Shown one piece after another: positions 34,118 through 41,916 of a stretch of DNA of 64,000 nt. The notes beneath the pieces are model-generated. The model did not search any database. It was given only the letters and a program-made list of their open reading frames with translations, and was not told where the DNA came from. Where the stretch lies: NCBI RefSeq assembly GCF_016862315.1, contig NZ_BOMS01000051.1:62001-126000 (forward strand), written 5' to 3'. Position 1 is the first letter of the stretch. Every line of letters begins with the position of its first letter. This DNA comes from Actinoplanes palleronii (lineage in GTDB: Bacteria; Actinomycetota; Actinomycetes; Mycobacteriales; Micromonosporaceae). The position numbers and the translations under genes were made by a program.

Positions 34118-35274
34118 GCGTGGTGGACCGGGTACGGCGGCAGTTCGCGTACGAGGGGGTGGAGGCGACGCCGGCCGCGGTGGTGAGCGCGGTGCGCCGG
34201 GAGAACGGGGTGCTCGGCGACAAGGCGGTGCTGCGCCTCGCCGACCAGGTGCGGGACGAGCTGATCGGGGCCGGGCCACTGGCGCCGCTGCTCGCCGACC
34301 CGTCGGTCACGGATGTGCTGGTCAATGGCGCTCAGGTCTGGGTGGACCGGGGCGCTGGTCTGCAGCGGGCGGCTGTTCGGCTGGGGGAGACCGCGGACGT
34401 ACGGCGGTTGGCACAGCGGCTGGTGGCGGCGTGCGGGCGGCGGTTGGACGACGGGCAGCCGTACGCGGACGCCCGACTGCCGGACGGCACCCGCCTGCAC
34501 GCGGTGCTGCCGCCGGTGGCGACGCAGGGGCCGTACCTGTCGTTGCGGACGTTCCGGCAGCGGCCGTTCAGCCTGGCTGACCTGGTCGCGCACCGGACGG
34601 TGCCGGCCGTGGTGGCGCCGGTGCTCGAGGCGGTGGTGGGGGCGCGGCTGGCGTACCTGGTCACCGGTGGCACCGGCAGCGGCAAGACCACGCTGCTGGC
34701 GACCCTGCTCGGGCTGGTGCCACCGACCGAACGGATCGTGCTGGTCGAGGACGCGGCCGAGCTGCGGCCGGTGCACCCGCACGTGGTGGCGCTGCAGGCG
34801 CGTACCGCGAACGTGGAGGGCGCCGGCGCGGTCGGGCTGACCGACCTGGTCCGGCAGGCGCTGCGGATGCGACCGGACCGGCTGGTGATCGGCGAGTGCC
34901 GGGGCGCGGAGATCGTCGACCTGCTCGGTGCGCTGAACACCGGGCACGAGGGCGGCGCCGGGACGCTGCACGCCAACGCGGCCGGCGACGTGCCCGCCCG
35001 GCTGGAGGCGCTCGGGCTGCTCGGCGGGTTGCCGCGGGCGGCGCTGCACGCGCAGGTGCTGGCGGCGCTGCAGGTGGTGCTGCAGGTCCGGCGGAGCGGG
35101 GGTGGCCGGGCGCTGGAATCGGTGAGCGTGCTGCTGCCGTCCGGGGTGGAGCGGGTTCCAGCCGTGGTGTCGGCCTGGGATCGGGACGGCGGCGTGGGGC
35201 CGGGGGCCGGAGTGCTGGGCCGGATGCTGCGGGACCGCGGGATCGAGGTGCCGTCGGTGCTGGGGGCGACGTGA
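34114..35274 (+). CDS. tadA: Tad pilus assembly ATPase TadA (CpaF-like)
   Basis: A 386-residue secretion ATPase that powers assembly of Flp-type pili. The Walker A motif GGTGSGKT is at about residues 185-192, the Asp box is VEDAAELRP and the Walker B region is MRPDRLVIGECRGAEI. The His box is GGAGTLHANAAGD. The N-terminal region (LRLADQVRDELIGAGPLAPLLADPS) is standard for CpaF. GTG 34114 overlaps the previous stop (GTGA). Its own TGA overlaps the tadB GTG, so the whole set is translated as a coupled operon. Confidence 0.92.
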   Translation: MSVVDRVRRQFAYEGVEATPAAVVSAVRRENGVLGDKAVLRLADQVRDELIGAGPLAPLLADPSVTDVLVNGAQVWVDRGAGLQRAAVRLGETADVRRLAQRLVAACGRRLDDGQPYADARLPDGTRLHAVLPPVATQGPYLSLRTFRQRPFSLADLVAHRTVPAVVAPVLEAVVGARLAYLVTGGTGSGKTTLLATLLGLVPPTERIVLVEDAAELRPVHPHVVALQARTANVEGAGAVGLTDLVRQALRMRPDRLVIGECRGAEIVDLLGALNTGHEGGAGTLHANAAGDVPARLEALGLLGGLPRAALHAQVLAALQVVLQVRRSGGGRALESVSVLLPSGVERVPAVVSAWDRDGGVGPGAGVLGRMLRDRGIEVPSVLGAT

Positions 35275-36056
35275 TCGGGGTGGTGGTCGCCTGTCTGGCC
35301 GGGTGCGTGGTGGTGATCGCTTGGCCGGGGGCGGGAGTGCTGGCGCGGCTCGGCGGGCCGGTGGTCGCCGGGGACGGGGCGCGGCGGGCGGGGGCTGGTG
35401 ATCGCGTTCGTGCCGTTGTCCGGGCTCTTGCTCCGGACCGGCGGGCGGTGCTCGGGGTGGCCGGTGTCGTCGCGGTGCTGGGGCTGGTGCTGGGCGGGCC
35501 GGTGGCGGCGCTGGTCGGGGCGGTTTATGCCGGTCTAGGGATGAGTGAGTGGGTGCGCCGGGCCCGGCGCAAGCGGGCGGCGGCCGGCCGGGCGGCGGCG
35601 TTGGACGGGTTGGCGGCGCTGGTCGCGGATCTGCGGGCCGGGCTGCCGCCGGCGCTGGCGGCGTCGTCGTCCGGTTCTGTTGCGACCGGGGCTGTCGGAT
35701 CTGTCGGGACGCTGGACGGGGATGGGCGGGTTGCCCGGCTGACCGGGGCGGTGTGGCGGCTGGCGGAGCACACCGGGGCGCCGGCGGCGGACCTGCTGGA
35801 ACGGATCGAGACGGATGCCCGGGCCGCGGATCGGGCGGCGGCCTCGGCGGCCGCCCAGGCCGCCGGAGCGCAGGCGACGGCGTTGCTGCTCGCGGCTTTG
35901 CCGCTGGGCGGAATCGGTCTTGGATACGCGATAGGCGCGGATCCGCTGCAGGTCCTTCTGGGTACGCCGGTGGGCGCGGCCTGTGCGGTCGCCGCGGTGC
36001 TGCTCCAGTGCGGTGGGCTGCTGTGGGCGCAGCGCCTCGTGAGCGGGCCGCGCTGA
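35271..36056 (+). CDS. tadB: Tad pilus membrane platform protein TadB
   Basis: A 261-residue inner-membrane protein of the type II secretion F family. Two hydrophobic segments lie at the N-terminus, a cytoplasmic F domain follows (ALDGLAALVADLRAGLPPALA, GAVWRLAEHTGAPAADLLERI), and two more helices close the protein. Together with TadC it forms the platform on which TadA acts. The GTG start overlaps the tadA stop. The stop TGA shares its A with an ATG that opens a small ORF (TGATG). Confidence 0.85.
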   Translation: MIGVVVACLAGCVVVIAWPGAGVLARLGGPVVAGDGARRAGAGDRVRAVVRALAPDRRAVLGVAGVVAVLGLVLGGPVAALVGAVYAGLGMSEWVRRARRKRAAAGRAAALDGLAALVADLRAGLPPALAASSSGSVATGAVGSVGTLDGDGRVARLTGAVWRLAEHTGAPAADLLERIETDARAADRAAASAAAQAAGAQATALLLAALPLGGIGLGYAIGADPLQVLLGTPVGAACAVAAVLLQCGGLLWAQRLVSGPR

Positions 36057-36259
36057 TGGGGACGTCGTGCGGTGCGGCGTGCGGAGCCGCGGCCGTGCTG
36101 CGGCCGGGTGGGCCGGTGCGGGTGCCGCTGCGGGAGTGCTGCGTGGCCGCGCTGCTCGGAGCCCAGGCATCGGCCAGCGTGTGCCAGGCGTCGGACCGTG
36201 TGTTCCGTTCCGTGGTGGCGTCCCCGCCGAAACGCCGTGGCGAGACGAGGGCTCGGTGA
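36056..36259 (+). CDS. Small ORF of unknown function between tadB and tadC
   Basis: A 67-codon frame, MGTSCGAACGAAAVLRPG at the start, with five cysteines in its first 45 residues (including CC in LRECCVAAL) and a basic end (PPKRRGETRAR). It fills the gap between tadB and tadC exactly. Its ATG overlaps the tadB stop and its stop overlaps the tadC ATG, both as TGATG. Such double coupling suggests real translation, but in GC-rich DNA open frames are common, so a spacer with chance overlaps is possible. I know no homologue. Confidence 0.4.
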   Translation: MGTSCGAACGAAAVLRPGGPVRVPLRECCVAALLGAQASASVCQASDRVFRSVVASPPKRRGETRAR

Positions 36260-36870
36260 TGGCCCGCTCGCCGGGTGAGCGGCGGACTCAAGTGCTGCTC
36301 GGGGTGCTCGTCGCGGTCGGGGTGGCCGGGGTGATCGGGAGCTGGTGGGGCGTACCGATCGGGGTGGGTGCGGGGATCGGGACCGAACGCTTCCTGCGCC
36401 GGCGGGAGCCCGCCGAGGTCCGGCGGGAGCGCCGGGAGGCGCTCGCCGACCTGTCACTCGGTGCGGACCTGCTGGCCGCGGCGCTACGAGCGGGCGCGCC
36501 GGTGGACCGGGCGGCGGCCGCGGTGGCCGACGCGCTGGACGGGCCACTCGGCGCACGGATGCGGCGGACCGCCCGGTCGTTGCGGCTCGGCGCGGGACCG
36601 GCCGAGGCCTGGACCCACCTGGCCGACGTGACCGGCGCCGAACGGCTGATCGCCGCGGCGGTGCGCTCCAGCGCCAGCGGCGGCGCGCTGGCCGGCGCCC
36701 TCGAACGGCTCGCCGGTGACCTGCGGGCGGACCGTTCGGTCGCGGCCGAGGCAGCCGCCCAGCGGGCCGGGGTGCTGATCGTGCTGCCGCTCGGGCTCTG
36801 CTTCCTGCCCGCCTTTCTGCTCGCCGGCCTGGTGCCGGTGCTGGTCGCCGTGCTCGGCGACGTGCTGTGA
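36259..36870 (+). CDS. tadC: Tad pilus membrane platform protein TadC
   Basis: A 203-residue type II secretion F-family protein that pairs with TadB. An N-terminal helix (VLLGVLVAVGVAGVIGSWWG) and C-terminal helix (VLIVLPLGLCFLPAFLLAGL) flank the F domain (ALADLSLGADLLAAALRAGAPVDRA, SSASGGALAGALERLA). It is shorter than Caulobacter TadC, as is usual in actinomycetes. The ATG at 36259 overlaps the preceding small ORF stop, and a GTG at 36256 is an alternative. The in-frame extension to 36067 overlaps the small ORF and is not conserved in character. The stop overlaps an in-frame GTG of the pilin gene. Confidence 0.83.
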   Translation: MARSPGERRTQVLLGVLVAVGVAGVIGSWWGVPIGVGAGIGTERFLRRREPAEVRRERREALADLSLGADLLAAALRAGAPVDRAAAAVADALDGPLGARMRRTARSLRLGAGPAEAWTHLADVTGAERLIAAAVRSSASGGALAGALERLAGDLRADRSVAAEAAAQRAGVLIVLPLGLCFLPAFLLAGLVPVLVAVLGDVL

Positions 36871-36917
36871 AACCCAGGGTGCGGCGCCGGGCCGCGCCCC
36901 CAGTCGAGGAGGACCAC

Positions 36918-37103
36918 GTGCATCAACTCGTCGCAGCGTTCCGGCGTCTGCGTACCGAAGCGGCCGACGCCGGCATGAGTACCGCGGAGTACGCGGTGGG
37001 CACGCTCGCCGCCGTCGCCTTCGCGGGCATCCTGTTGAAGGTGGTGACCAGTGCCGGCGTGCAGAACGCGCTGTCCGCCCTGATCACCAAGGCTCTGAAG
37101 TGA
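36918..37103 (+). CDS. Flp-type pilin (DUF4244-like)
   Basis: A 61-residue prepilin. The short basic leader ends at a glycine, followed by MSTAEY, which gives the G/xxxxEY processing motif of Flp pilins; the glutamate is at +5 and the tyrosine at +6. A hydrophobic helix follows (VGTLAAVAFAGILLKVV). Mature length would be about 42 residues. I chose GTG 36918 because GGAGG ends five bases upstream; an in-frame GTG at 36867 overlaps the tadC stop and would add 17 residues. The prepilin peptidase that should cut it is not in the window. Confidence 0.85.
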   Translation: MHQLVAAFRRLRTEAADAGMSTAEYAVGTLAAVAFAGILLKVVTSAGVQNALSALITKALK

Positions 37104-37116
37104 TCGGGGTCGTGGC

Positions 37117-37491
37117 GTGAGGGTGCGCCGGCGGCCCGGCCGGGACCGGGGGTCGTTCACCGCTGAACTCGCGGCCGGGCTGCCGGCGCTCATGGTGTTC
37201 CTGTTCGCCGGTCTCACCGCGGTCACCGCGGTCCTGACCAAGGCGGAGTGCCTGGACGCCGCCCGGGAGGCGGCGCTGGCCGAGGCCCGGGGCGACTCGG
37301 GAGCCGCGGCGGCCGGACGGATGGCACCGGACGGCGCCGAGATCCGGCTCAGCGGTGACCGGGAGAGTGTTACCGCGACAGTGTCCGTGCGGGTCAGCGT
37401 GCTCGGCGCGGACCTGCCCGGCGCTTTCACGGTCACCGGCACCGCCGTCGCCGCCCGCGAACCGGACCTCACCAGCCCGGGCTTGAAATGA
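37117..37491 (+). CDS. TadE-like pseudopilin
   Basis: A 124-residue protein with a basic start (RVRRRPGRDRGSF) followed by TAELAAGLPALMVFLFAGLTAV, the TadE-type processing and transmembrane region, with the glutamate kept. The remaining 80 residues are predicted to lie outside the membrane and include one cysteine. TadE-like proteins are minor pilins in Tad systems. The GTG start lies 13 bases after the Flp stop. The stop overlaps the next ATG (ATGA). Confidence 0.82.
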   Translation: MRVRRRPGRDRGSFTAELAAGLPALMVFLFAGLTAVTAVLTKAECLDAAREAALAEARGDSGAAAAGRMAPDGAEIRLSGDRESVTATVSVRVSVLGADLPGAFTVTGTAVAAREPDLTSPGLK

Positions 37492-37964
37492 CCGGCCCGG
37501 CCGCGCGGCCCGAGCCCGCGACCGATTTCGCCCACTGGCTGGCCTTGTCGCCCGAGCCCGCGACCGATTTCGCCCACTGGCCGGCCTTGTCGCCCGATCC
37601 TGCGACCGATTTCGGTCATGGGTCAGAGCGGGGAGCGGCGTCGATCTTTGTGTTGGCGGTGGGGTTGTTGCTGGTGGCGGCGGGGATGGCCGGAGCCATG
37701 GTGGTGGCCGCCCGGGTGGCTGGGCACAGCGCGCGCAACGCCGCGGATCTGGCCGCGCTGGCCGCGGCCCAGCATGCGATCGAGGGGTCGGGGCCGGCTT
37801 GCGCGGCCGCTGCGCGCTACGCCGCCGCGAACGGCGCGCGGCTGGCGGCGTGCCAGGTCACCGGCTTGGAGGTGGTGGTCCGGGCCGAGGTCCCGGTCAC
37901 CTCGCTGGCAGCCGTCGCCACGGCCGCCGCCCGAGCCGGCCCGGTCACCGCCGCCGGCTCGTGA
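37488..37964 (+). CDS. TadG/Rv3654c-like minor pilin with repeat N-terminus
   Basis: A 158-residue protein. The core, from about residue 47, is ERGAASIFVLAVGLLLVAAGMAGAMVV followed by HSARNAADLAALAAAQHA, characteristic of the small TadE/TadG-like proteins in the actinobacterial helicase-secretion neighbourhood. The first 45 residues are unusual: a 14-residue unit (PEPATDFAHWLALS) is repeated, then repeated in part. The ATG overlaps the TadE stop, and no closer in-frame start exists, so the repeat should be translated. The 61-bp-period palindromic array starts six bases after the stop. Confidence 0.78.
   Translation: MTGPAARPEPATDFAHWLALSPEPATDFAHWPALSPDPATDFGHGSERGAASIFVLAVGLLLVAAGMAGAMVVAARVAGHSARNAADLAALAAAQHAIEGSGPACAAAARYAAANGARLAACQVTGLEVVVRAEVPVTSLAAVATAAARAGPVTAAGS
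37509..37620 (+). repeat. 42-bp tandem repeat in the TadG-like gene, 2.7 units
   Basis: Units at 37509-37550 and 37551-37592 differ at one base, followed by a diverged partial unit at 37593-37620. The reading frame is kept (14 codons per unit). Confidence 0.85.
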
Positions 37965-37969
37965 GGGGT

Positions 37970-38136
37970 TACGTGGGGACTTTCGGCGCGCTGCGCGCCG
38001 AAAGTCCCCACGTAGTTGTTGTGTCGCGGTTGTGTGGGGAGTTTTGGTGCGCTGCGCGCCGAAAGTCCCCACGTAGTTGTTGGGCTGGGGTTGTGTGGGG
38101 AGTTTTGGTGCGCTGCGCGCCGAAAGTCCCCACGCA
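37970..38136 (+). repeat. Array of three 45-bp palindromes with 61-bp period (locus 1)
   Basis: Three units span 37970-38014, 38031-38075 and 38092-38136. Each has 21-base arms around a CTG loop, with 16-base spacers that start GTTGTT. The first unit is a perfect 21-bp stem containing GTGGGGACTTTCGGCGCG. The array lies between the pilus operon and the convergent helicase gene, and the same family recurs at 60149-60315. It may act as a terminator or RNA-stability element. Confidence 0.9.
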
Positions 38137-38149
38137 GTTCGGGTGGCGG

Positions 38150-40582
38150 TTATGCGCGGGGGTGGGGGACGGCGGGGTGGGAGTGGGTGGGTTCGGTGGT
38201 GGGTGGGAGGGCGGCCAGGACGGTGGTGAGGACTTGGACGGCGCCGGGTTTGTCCAGGGGGTTGTTGCCGTTGCCGCACTTCGGGGACTGGACGCAGGAC
38301 GGGCAGCCGGTCTCGCAGCCGCACGATGCGATCGCTGAGCGGGTCGCTTGCAGCCACTCGGCCGCGGTCGCGTAGGCCCGTTCGGCGAAGCCGGCGCCGC
38401 CGGGGTGGCCGTCGTAGACGAAGACCGTCGGGGCCTCGGTGTCCGGGTGGTTGGCCGTGGACAGGCCGCCGATGTCCCAGCGGTCGCACGTCGCGATCAG
38501 CGGGAGCAGGCCGATCCCGGCGTGTTCGGCGGCGTGCAGGGCGCCCGGCACGTCGGCCCATTCCACCCCGGCGGCCGCCAGGGCCTGCGGGGACACCGTG
38601 AACCAGACCGCGACGGTACGCAGTTCCCGCACCGGCAGGTCCAGTGGCTTCGTGTCGATCACCTCGCCGCTGCCCAGGCGTCGCCGCTGGTACGACACCA
38701 CCTGGTTGGTCACGTCCACCTCGCCGAGGAACAGGCCGACCGGGCCGGCGTCCACGGACGAGCGCACCGACACCACCGACAGCTCCGTGACATCCCGCGC
38801 CTGGGTGGTCCAGTCCGGCTCCTCCTGGTGCACCAGCGCGATGGCGTCGTCCAGGTCCAGCTCGTCCACCAGGTACGTGACGCCCTGGTGCAGGTGGACC
38901 GCCCCCTCGTGCAGCATGGCGTGCGACGACCCCTGATCGACCGTGCCGAGCAGCCGCCCGGTCGCCGCCTCCACCACCGAGACCGGAGCCCCGCCGGTGC
39001 CGCGCAGGTCCACGTCGGGCCGGCCGCGATGGGTCCAGTACCAGCCGGACGGCCGCCGCCGCAGCACACCCTGCTCGACGAGTGACCGGATCGCCTCCAG
39101 GGCCGGAGCGCCACCGAACAGTGCGAGATCATTCTCGGTCAGCGGGGCTTCGGAAGCGGCGCAGCAGAGTTGCGGGCCGAGAACGTACGGGTTGGCCGGG
39201 TCCAGCACGGTCGCCTCCACCGGCCGGCCGAACAGCGCCTCCGGGTGGTGCACCAGGTACGTGTCCAGCGGGTCGTCCCGGGCGATCAGCACCGCGAGGG
39301 CCTCCCCGCCGGCCCGTCCCGCCCGCCCGGCCTGCTGCCACAGCGACGCCCGGGTTCCCGGCCAGCCGCAGATCAGTACGGCGTCCAGCCCGGCCAGGTC
39401 GACGCCGAGCTCGAGCGCATTCGTCGAGGCCAGCCCGAGCAGCTCGCCGGAGAGCAGCGCCCGTTCGATCCGGCGCCGGTCCTCGCGCAGGTAACCGCCC
39501 CGGTACGCGGCGACCCGGTCGCCCAGCCCGGGCACCGCCTCGTCCAGGGAGCGCCGGGCGATCGTGGCGACCACCTCGGCGCCCCGCCGGGAGCGGATGA
39601 AGGCGAGCGTCCGGGTGCCGGCCACCACGGCGTCGGTGAGCAGATCCGCGGTCTCCCGCAACGCCGACCGCCGGATCAGCGGCTCCTCCCCGGCGGCAAG
39701 GTCAGCGCCGGCGGTCCGAGACGCGAGGCCGGTGCCGGCGGAGGAAGAACGGTCGGGGGAGGACGGCGGGAGCAGGGGCGGCTCCCAGAGCGCGAACGTC
39801 ACCGGCCCGCGCGGCGACGCGTCGTCGGTCACCGCGCTCACCGGCACCCCGGTCAGCCGGGACGCGCTGCCGGCCGGATCACCGGAGGTCGCCGAGGCCA
39901 GGATGAACGTCGGTGAGCTGCCGTACCGGGCCGCTGTCCGTCGCAGCCGGCGCAGCACGTGCGCGACGTGCGAGCCGAAGACGCCGCGGTACGCGTGGCA
40001 TTCGTCGATCACGACGTACGAGAGGCGGCGGAAGAAGACCGCCCACCTGGCGTGCCCGGGCAGCAGGCTGTGGTGCAGCATGTCCGGGTTGGTGAGGACG
40101 AACCGGGCGTGCTGGCGGACCCATTCCCGCTCCTCGCGCGGGGTGTCGCCGTCCAGGGTGGCCGGGCGAACGCCGTCCAGGCCGAGCCGGGTCAGGCCGC
40201 GCAGCTGGTCGGCGGCGAGCGCCTTGGTCGGCGAGAGGTACAGCACGGTGGCCTTCGGATCGCCGGCCAGCGTGGTGAGCGCCGGGAGCTGGTAGGCCAG
40301 CGACTTGCCGGAGGCGGTTCCGGTGGCCAGCACCACGTGCGTACCCTGCCACGCGAGGGTGGCGGCGTCGGCCTGGTGGTCCCACGGTGCGGTGATTCCC
40401 TGTCGCACGAAGGCGTCACGCACTCCGGCGTCGGCCCACGACGGCCAGGCCGACACCCGGCCGGCGCGGGCGGTGACGTGTTCGATGTGGGTGATCGGCG
40501 ACTGGGCCGCGGCACCGCTCCGGGCACGTAAGCGATGGAGCAGCTCAGCGGGGCCGGAAGCGGTGGCAGTCACGCCATGCAC
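38150..40582 (-). CDS. DEAD/DEAH-box helicase with DUF1998-like C-terminus
   Basis: An 810-residue superfamily 2 helicase of the type that accompanies tad loci in actinobacteria. Visible motifs are Q-like WDHQADAATLAWQG, motif I ATGTASGKSLAYQLP, motif II VIDECHAY, motif III ILASATSGD, motif V LASTNALELGVDLAGLD and motif VI QQAGRAGRAG. Four cysteines near the end (CGCETGCPSCVQSPKCG) match the C-terminal metal-binding domain. It belongs to the YprA/MrfA-like repair helicase group. The start is uncertain: I use GTG 40582, with GTG 40573 as alternative; the frame opens at 40663. It is divergent from bldG. Confidence 0.88.
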   Translation of the reverse strand: MHGVTATASGPAELLHRLRARSGAAAQSPITHIEHVTARAGRVSAWPSWADAGVRDAFVRQGITAPWDHQADAATLAWQGTHVVLATGTASGKSLAYQLPALTTLAGDPKATVLYLSPTKALAADQLRGLTRLGLDGVRPATLDGDTPREEREWVRQHARFVLTNPDMLHHSLLPGHARWAVFFRRLSYVVIDECHAYRGVFGSHVAHVLRRLRRTAARYGSSPTFILASATSGDPAGSASRLTGVPVSAVTDDASPRGPVTFALWEPPLLPPSSPDRSSSAGTGLASRTAGADLAAGEEPLIRRSALRETADLLTDAVVAGTRTLAFIRSRRGAEVVATIARRSLDEAVPGLGDRVAAYRGGYLREDRRRIERALLSGELLGLASTNALELGVDLAGLDAVLICGWPGTRASLWQQAGRAGRAGGEALAVLIARDDPLDTYLVHHPEALFGRPVEATVLDPANPYVLGPQLCCAASEAPLTENDLALFGGAPALEAIRSLVEQGVLRRRPSGWYWTHRGRPDVDLRGTGGAPVSVVEAATGRLLGTVDQGSSHAMLHEGAVHLHQGVTYLVDELDLDDAIALVHQEEPDWTTQARDVTELSVVSVRSSVDAGPVGLFLGEVDVTNQVVSYQRRRLGSGEVIDTKPLDLPVRELRTVAVWFTVSPQALAAAGVEWADVPGALHAAEHAGIGLLPLIATCDRWDIGGLSTANHPDTEAPTVFVYDGHPGGAGFAERAYATAAEWLQATRSAIASCGCETGCPSCVQSPKCGNGNNPLDKPGAVQVLTTVLAALPPTTEPTHSHPAVPHPRA

Positions 40583-40721
40583 TCTGACACCGCAAAGGCG
40601 TCCCGCCCAAACAGCGGATGCGGTATGCGCCCGGCCCCAAAAGGGTAGGACGGTGGGTGCCACGCGTCGCCCGATGCCGGTCGGTGGTTAGATTCGCGGG
40701 GGAGATCAGGGAGGAGGACCG

Positions 40722-41078
40722 ATGGAGCTGTCGCTGGCGACTCGTACCGTCGCTGAGCACACGGTGCTCGAAGTCGGTGGCGAGGTTGACGTTTACACCG
40801 CTCCTCGGCTGCGTGAGCGGTTGATCGAGCTGGTCGACGCCGGGGCTCGTGACGTGGTGGTCGATCTGGAACGGGTCGAGTTCCTCGATTCCACCGGGCT
40901 CGGCGTGCTTGTCGGCGCGCTGAAACGACTACGCACCGCACAGGGCACGTTCGGCCTGGTGTGCGCGAAGGAACCACTTCTCAAGATTTTCCGGATCACC
41001 GCGCTGGATCAGGTGTTCCCGATTTTCCCCACGGTCGAGGCCGCCACCGAACGCACCGGCAGCGGTCCAGCTTCGTGA
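40722..41078 (+). CDS. bldG: Anti-anti-sigma factor BldG
   Basis: A 118-residue STAS protein close in sequence to Streptomyces BldG, which is needed for aerial growth and antibiotic production. It has MELSLATRTVAEHTVLEVGG, EVDVYTAPRLRERLIELVD and the phosphorylation loop FLDSTGLGVLVGALKR. LLKIFRITALDQVFPIFPTVEAA follows. Phosphorylation of the loop serine controls its binding to the partner anti-sigma factor. AGGAGG lies just upstream of the ATG. Its TGA overlaps the ATG of the partner gene, the arrangement known from Streptomyces, where a helicase gene is also divergent (recalled, not checked). Confidence 0.88.
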   Translation: MELSLATRTVAEHTVLEVGGEVDVYTAPRLRERLIELVDAGARDVVVDLERVEFLDSTGLGVLVGALKRLRTAQGTFGLVCAKEPLLKIFRITALDQVFPIFPTVEAATERTGSGPAS

Positions 41079-41515
41079 TGGCGACTGTTCGGTTGTCCTT
41101 CTCCCCGGCTCCGGTGCACGTGCGCACCGCCCGGCTGGTCGGTGTCGCGGTGGCCCGGCGGGCCGGGGTCGACGAAGGCCTGCTGGACGAGGTGCGCCTG
41201 GCGATCGGTGAGGCCTGCACGCGTGCGGTGGCATTGCACCGCCAGTACGGCCTGGCCGACCTGGTCACGGTGGAGATGTCCGACTCGGGGTCGTACACCG
41301 TCCGGGTCATCGACCATGCTCCGATCGAGGCCAGCATCGGTCTCACCAAGCTGCCGCCGGACGAGCTGGCCGCCGAGTCGCTGACCGAGGACGCGCTCAC
41401 CACAGGGGTGGGCTTCGCGCTGCTGGCCGGGTTCGTCGACGATCTGCAGGTGCGACCGGTCGAGGACGGGCCGGGCACCGAGGTCCGGATGGTCTGGCCG
41501 GTCACCCGACGCTGA
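41078..41515 (+). CDS. RsbW-type anti-sigma factor, BldG partner (ApgA-like)
   Basis: A 145-residue HATPase-like anti-sigma/serine kinase. The N-box-like helix is LDEVRLAIGEACTRAVALH, and VTVEMSDSGSYTVRVID is followed by GVGFALLAGFVDDLQV. In partner-switching it binds a sigma factor or its cognate STAS protein. The G1 motif is weak (IDHAPIEAS lacks DxGxG), so kinase activity is doubtful and BldG may be phosphorylated by another enzyme. The ATG overlaps the bldG stop (TGATG). A strong terminator follows. Confidence 0.82.
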   Translation: MATVRLSFSPAPVHVRTARLVGVAVARRAGVDEGLLDEVRLAIGEACTRAVALHRQYGLADLVTVEMSDSGSYTVRVIDHAPIEASIGLTKLPPDELAAESLTEDALTTGVGFALLAGFVDDLQVRPVEDGPGTEVRMVWPVTRR

Positions 41516-41545
41516 TCGTGCCCTGATCGTACGAAATAGATCTTT

Positions 41546-41573
41546 AAGGCCGCCCCCGAGGGCGGCCTTTTCG
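41546..41573 (+). terminator. Intrinsic terminator of the bldG operon
   Basis: AAGGCCGCCC and GGGCGGCCTT form a perfect 10-bp stem with a 4-base loop, followed by TTTCG. It lies 31 bases past the stop. Confidence 0.9.
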
Positions 41574-41757
41574 TTTCGGCGTGTGTAGCCCGAAGATCTC
41601 TGTTCCTGACCCTATCCTCAATTCGGGCATTTCGCCCAATATTCGGAACCGGGTGCTGTCAACGCCCTGGCCAGGGAAAAGATCAACCCGCGCCGATATG
41701 TCCCGTCCGCCGGTCTAACACAGCGGTAAACATCATCGCGACACGGCCGGGTCGCCA

Positions 41758-41786
41758 TGTGACGATCGCCACGCCAGACCTATACA
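41758..41786 (+). promoter_or_regulatory. Candidate hppA promoter
   Basis: TGTGAC (41758-41763) and TATACA (41781-41786) are separated by 17 bases. The predicted start near 41793 leaves a leader of about 125 bases. Confidence 0.5.
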
Positions 41787-41813
41787 GTACGCGAGTTGTC
41801 AGCTACTGCTGGT

Positions 41814-41884
41814 CCCGCGTCCGCGGGTCTGGTTGGTCGTCCCCGGCTCCCCGGGGAACGCGCCCACAGGTCACGTCCACCTGT
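41814..41884 (+). promoter_or_regulatory. Three consecutive hairpins in the hppA leader
   Basis: Stem 1 is CCCGCG/CGCGGG (41814-41827), stem 2 is CCCCGG/CCGGGG (41841-41856), stem 3 is ACAGGT/ACCTGT (41866-41884). All are perfect. The ribosome site TAGGAGG follows at 41904-41910. No known riboswitch was recognised. Confidence 0.45.
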
Positions 41885-41916
41885 CGGGTGCGGTCGGTGC
41901 GTGTAGGAGGACATTG

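Noticed and set aside
32938..36291. A 1117-codon open frame on the minus strand
   Set aside because: It is antisense to the whole tad operon, has extreme Pro/Arg content and no domain. High GC at third positions creates such frames.
37970..38136. Palindromic array as a CRISPR
   Set aside because: Spacers are only 16 bases and similar to each other, repeats are full palindromes, and no cas genes are present.
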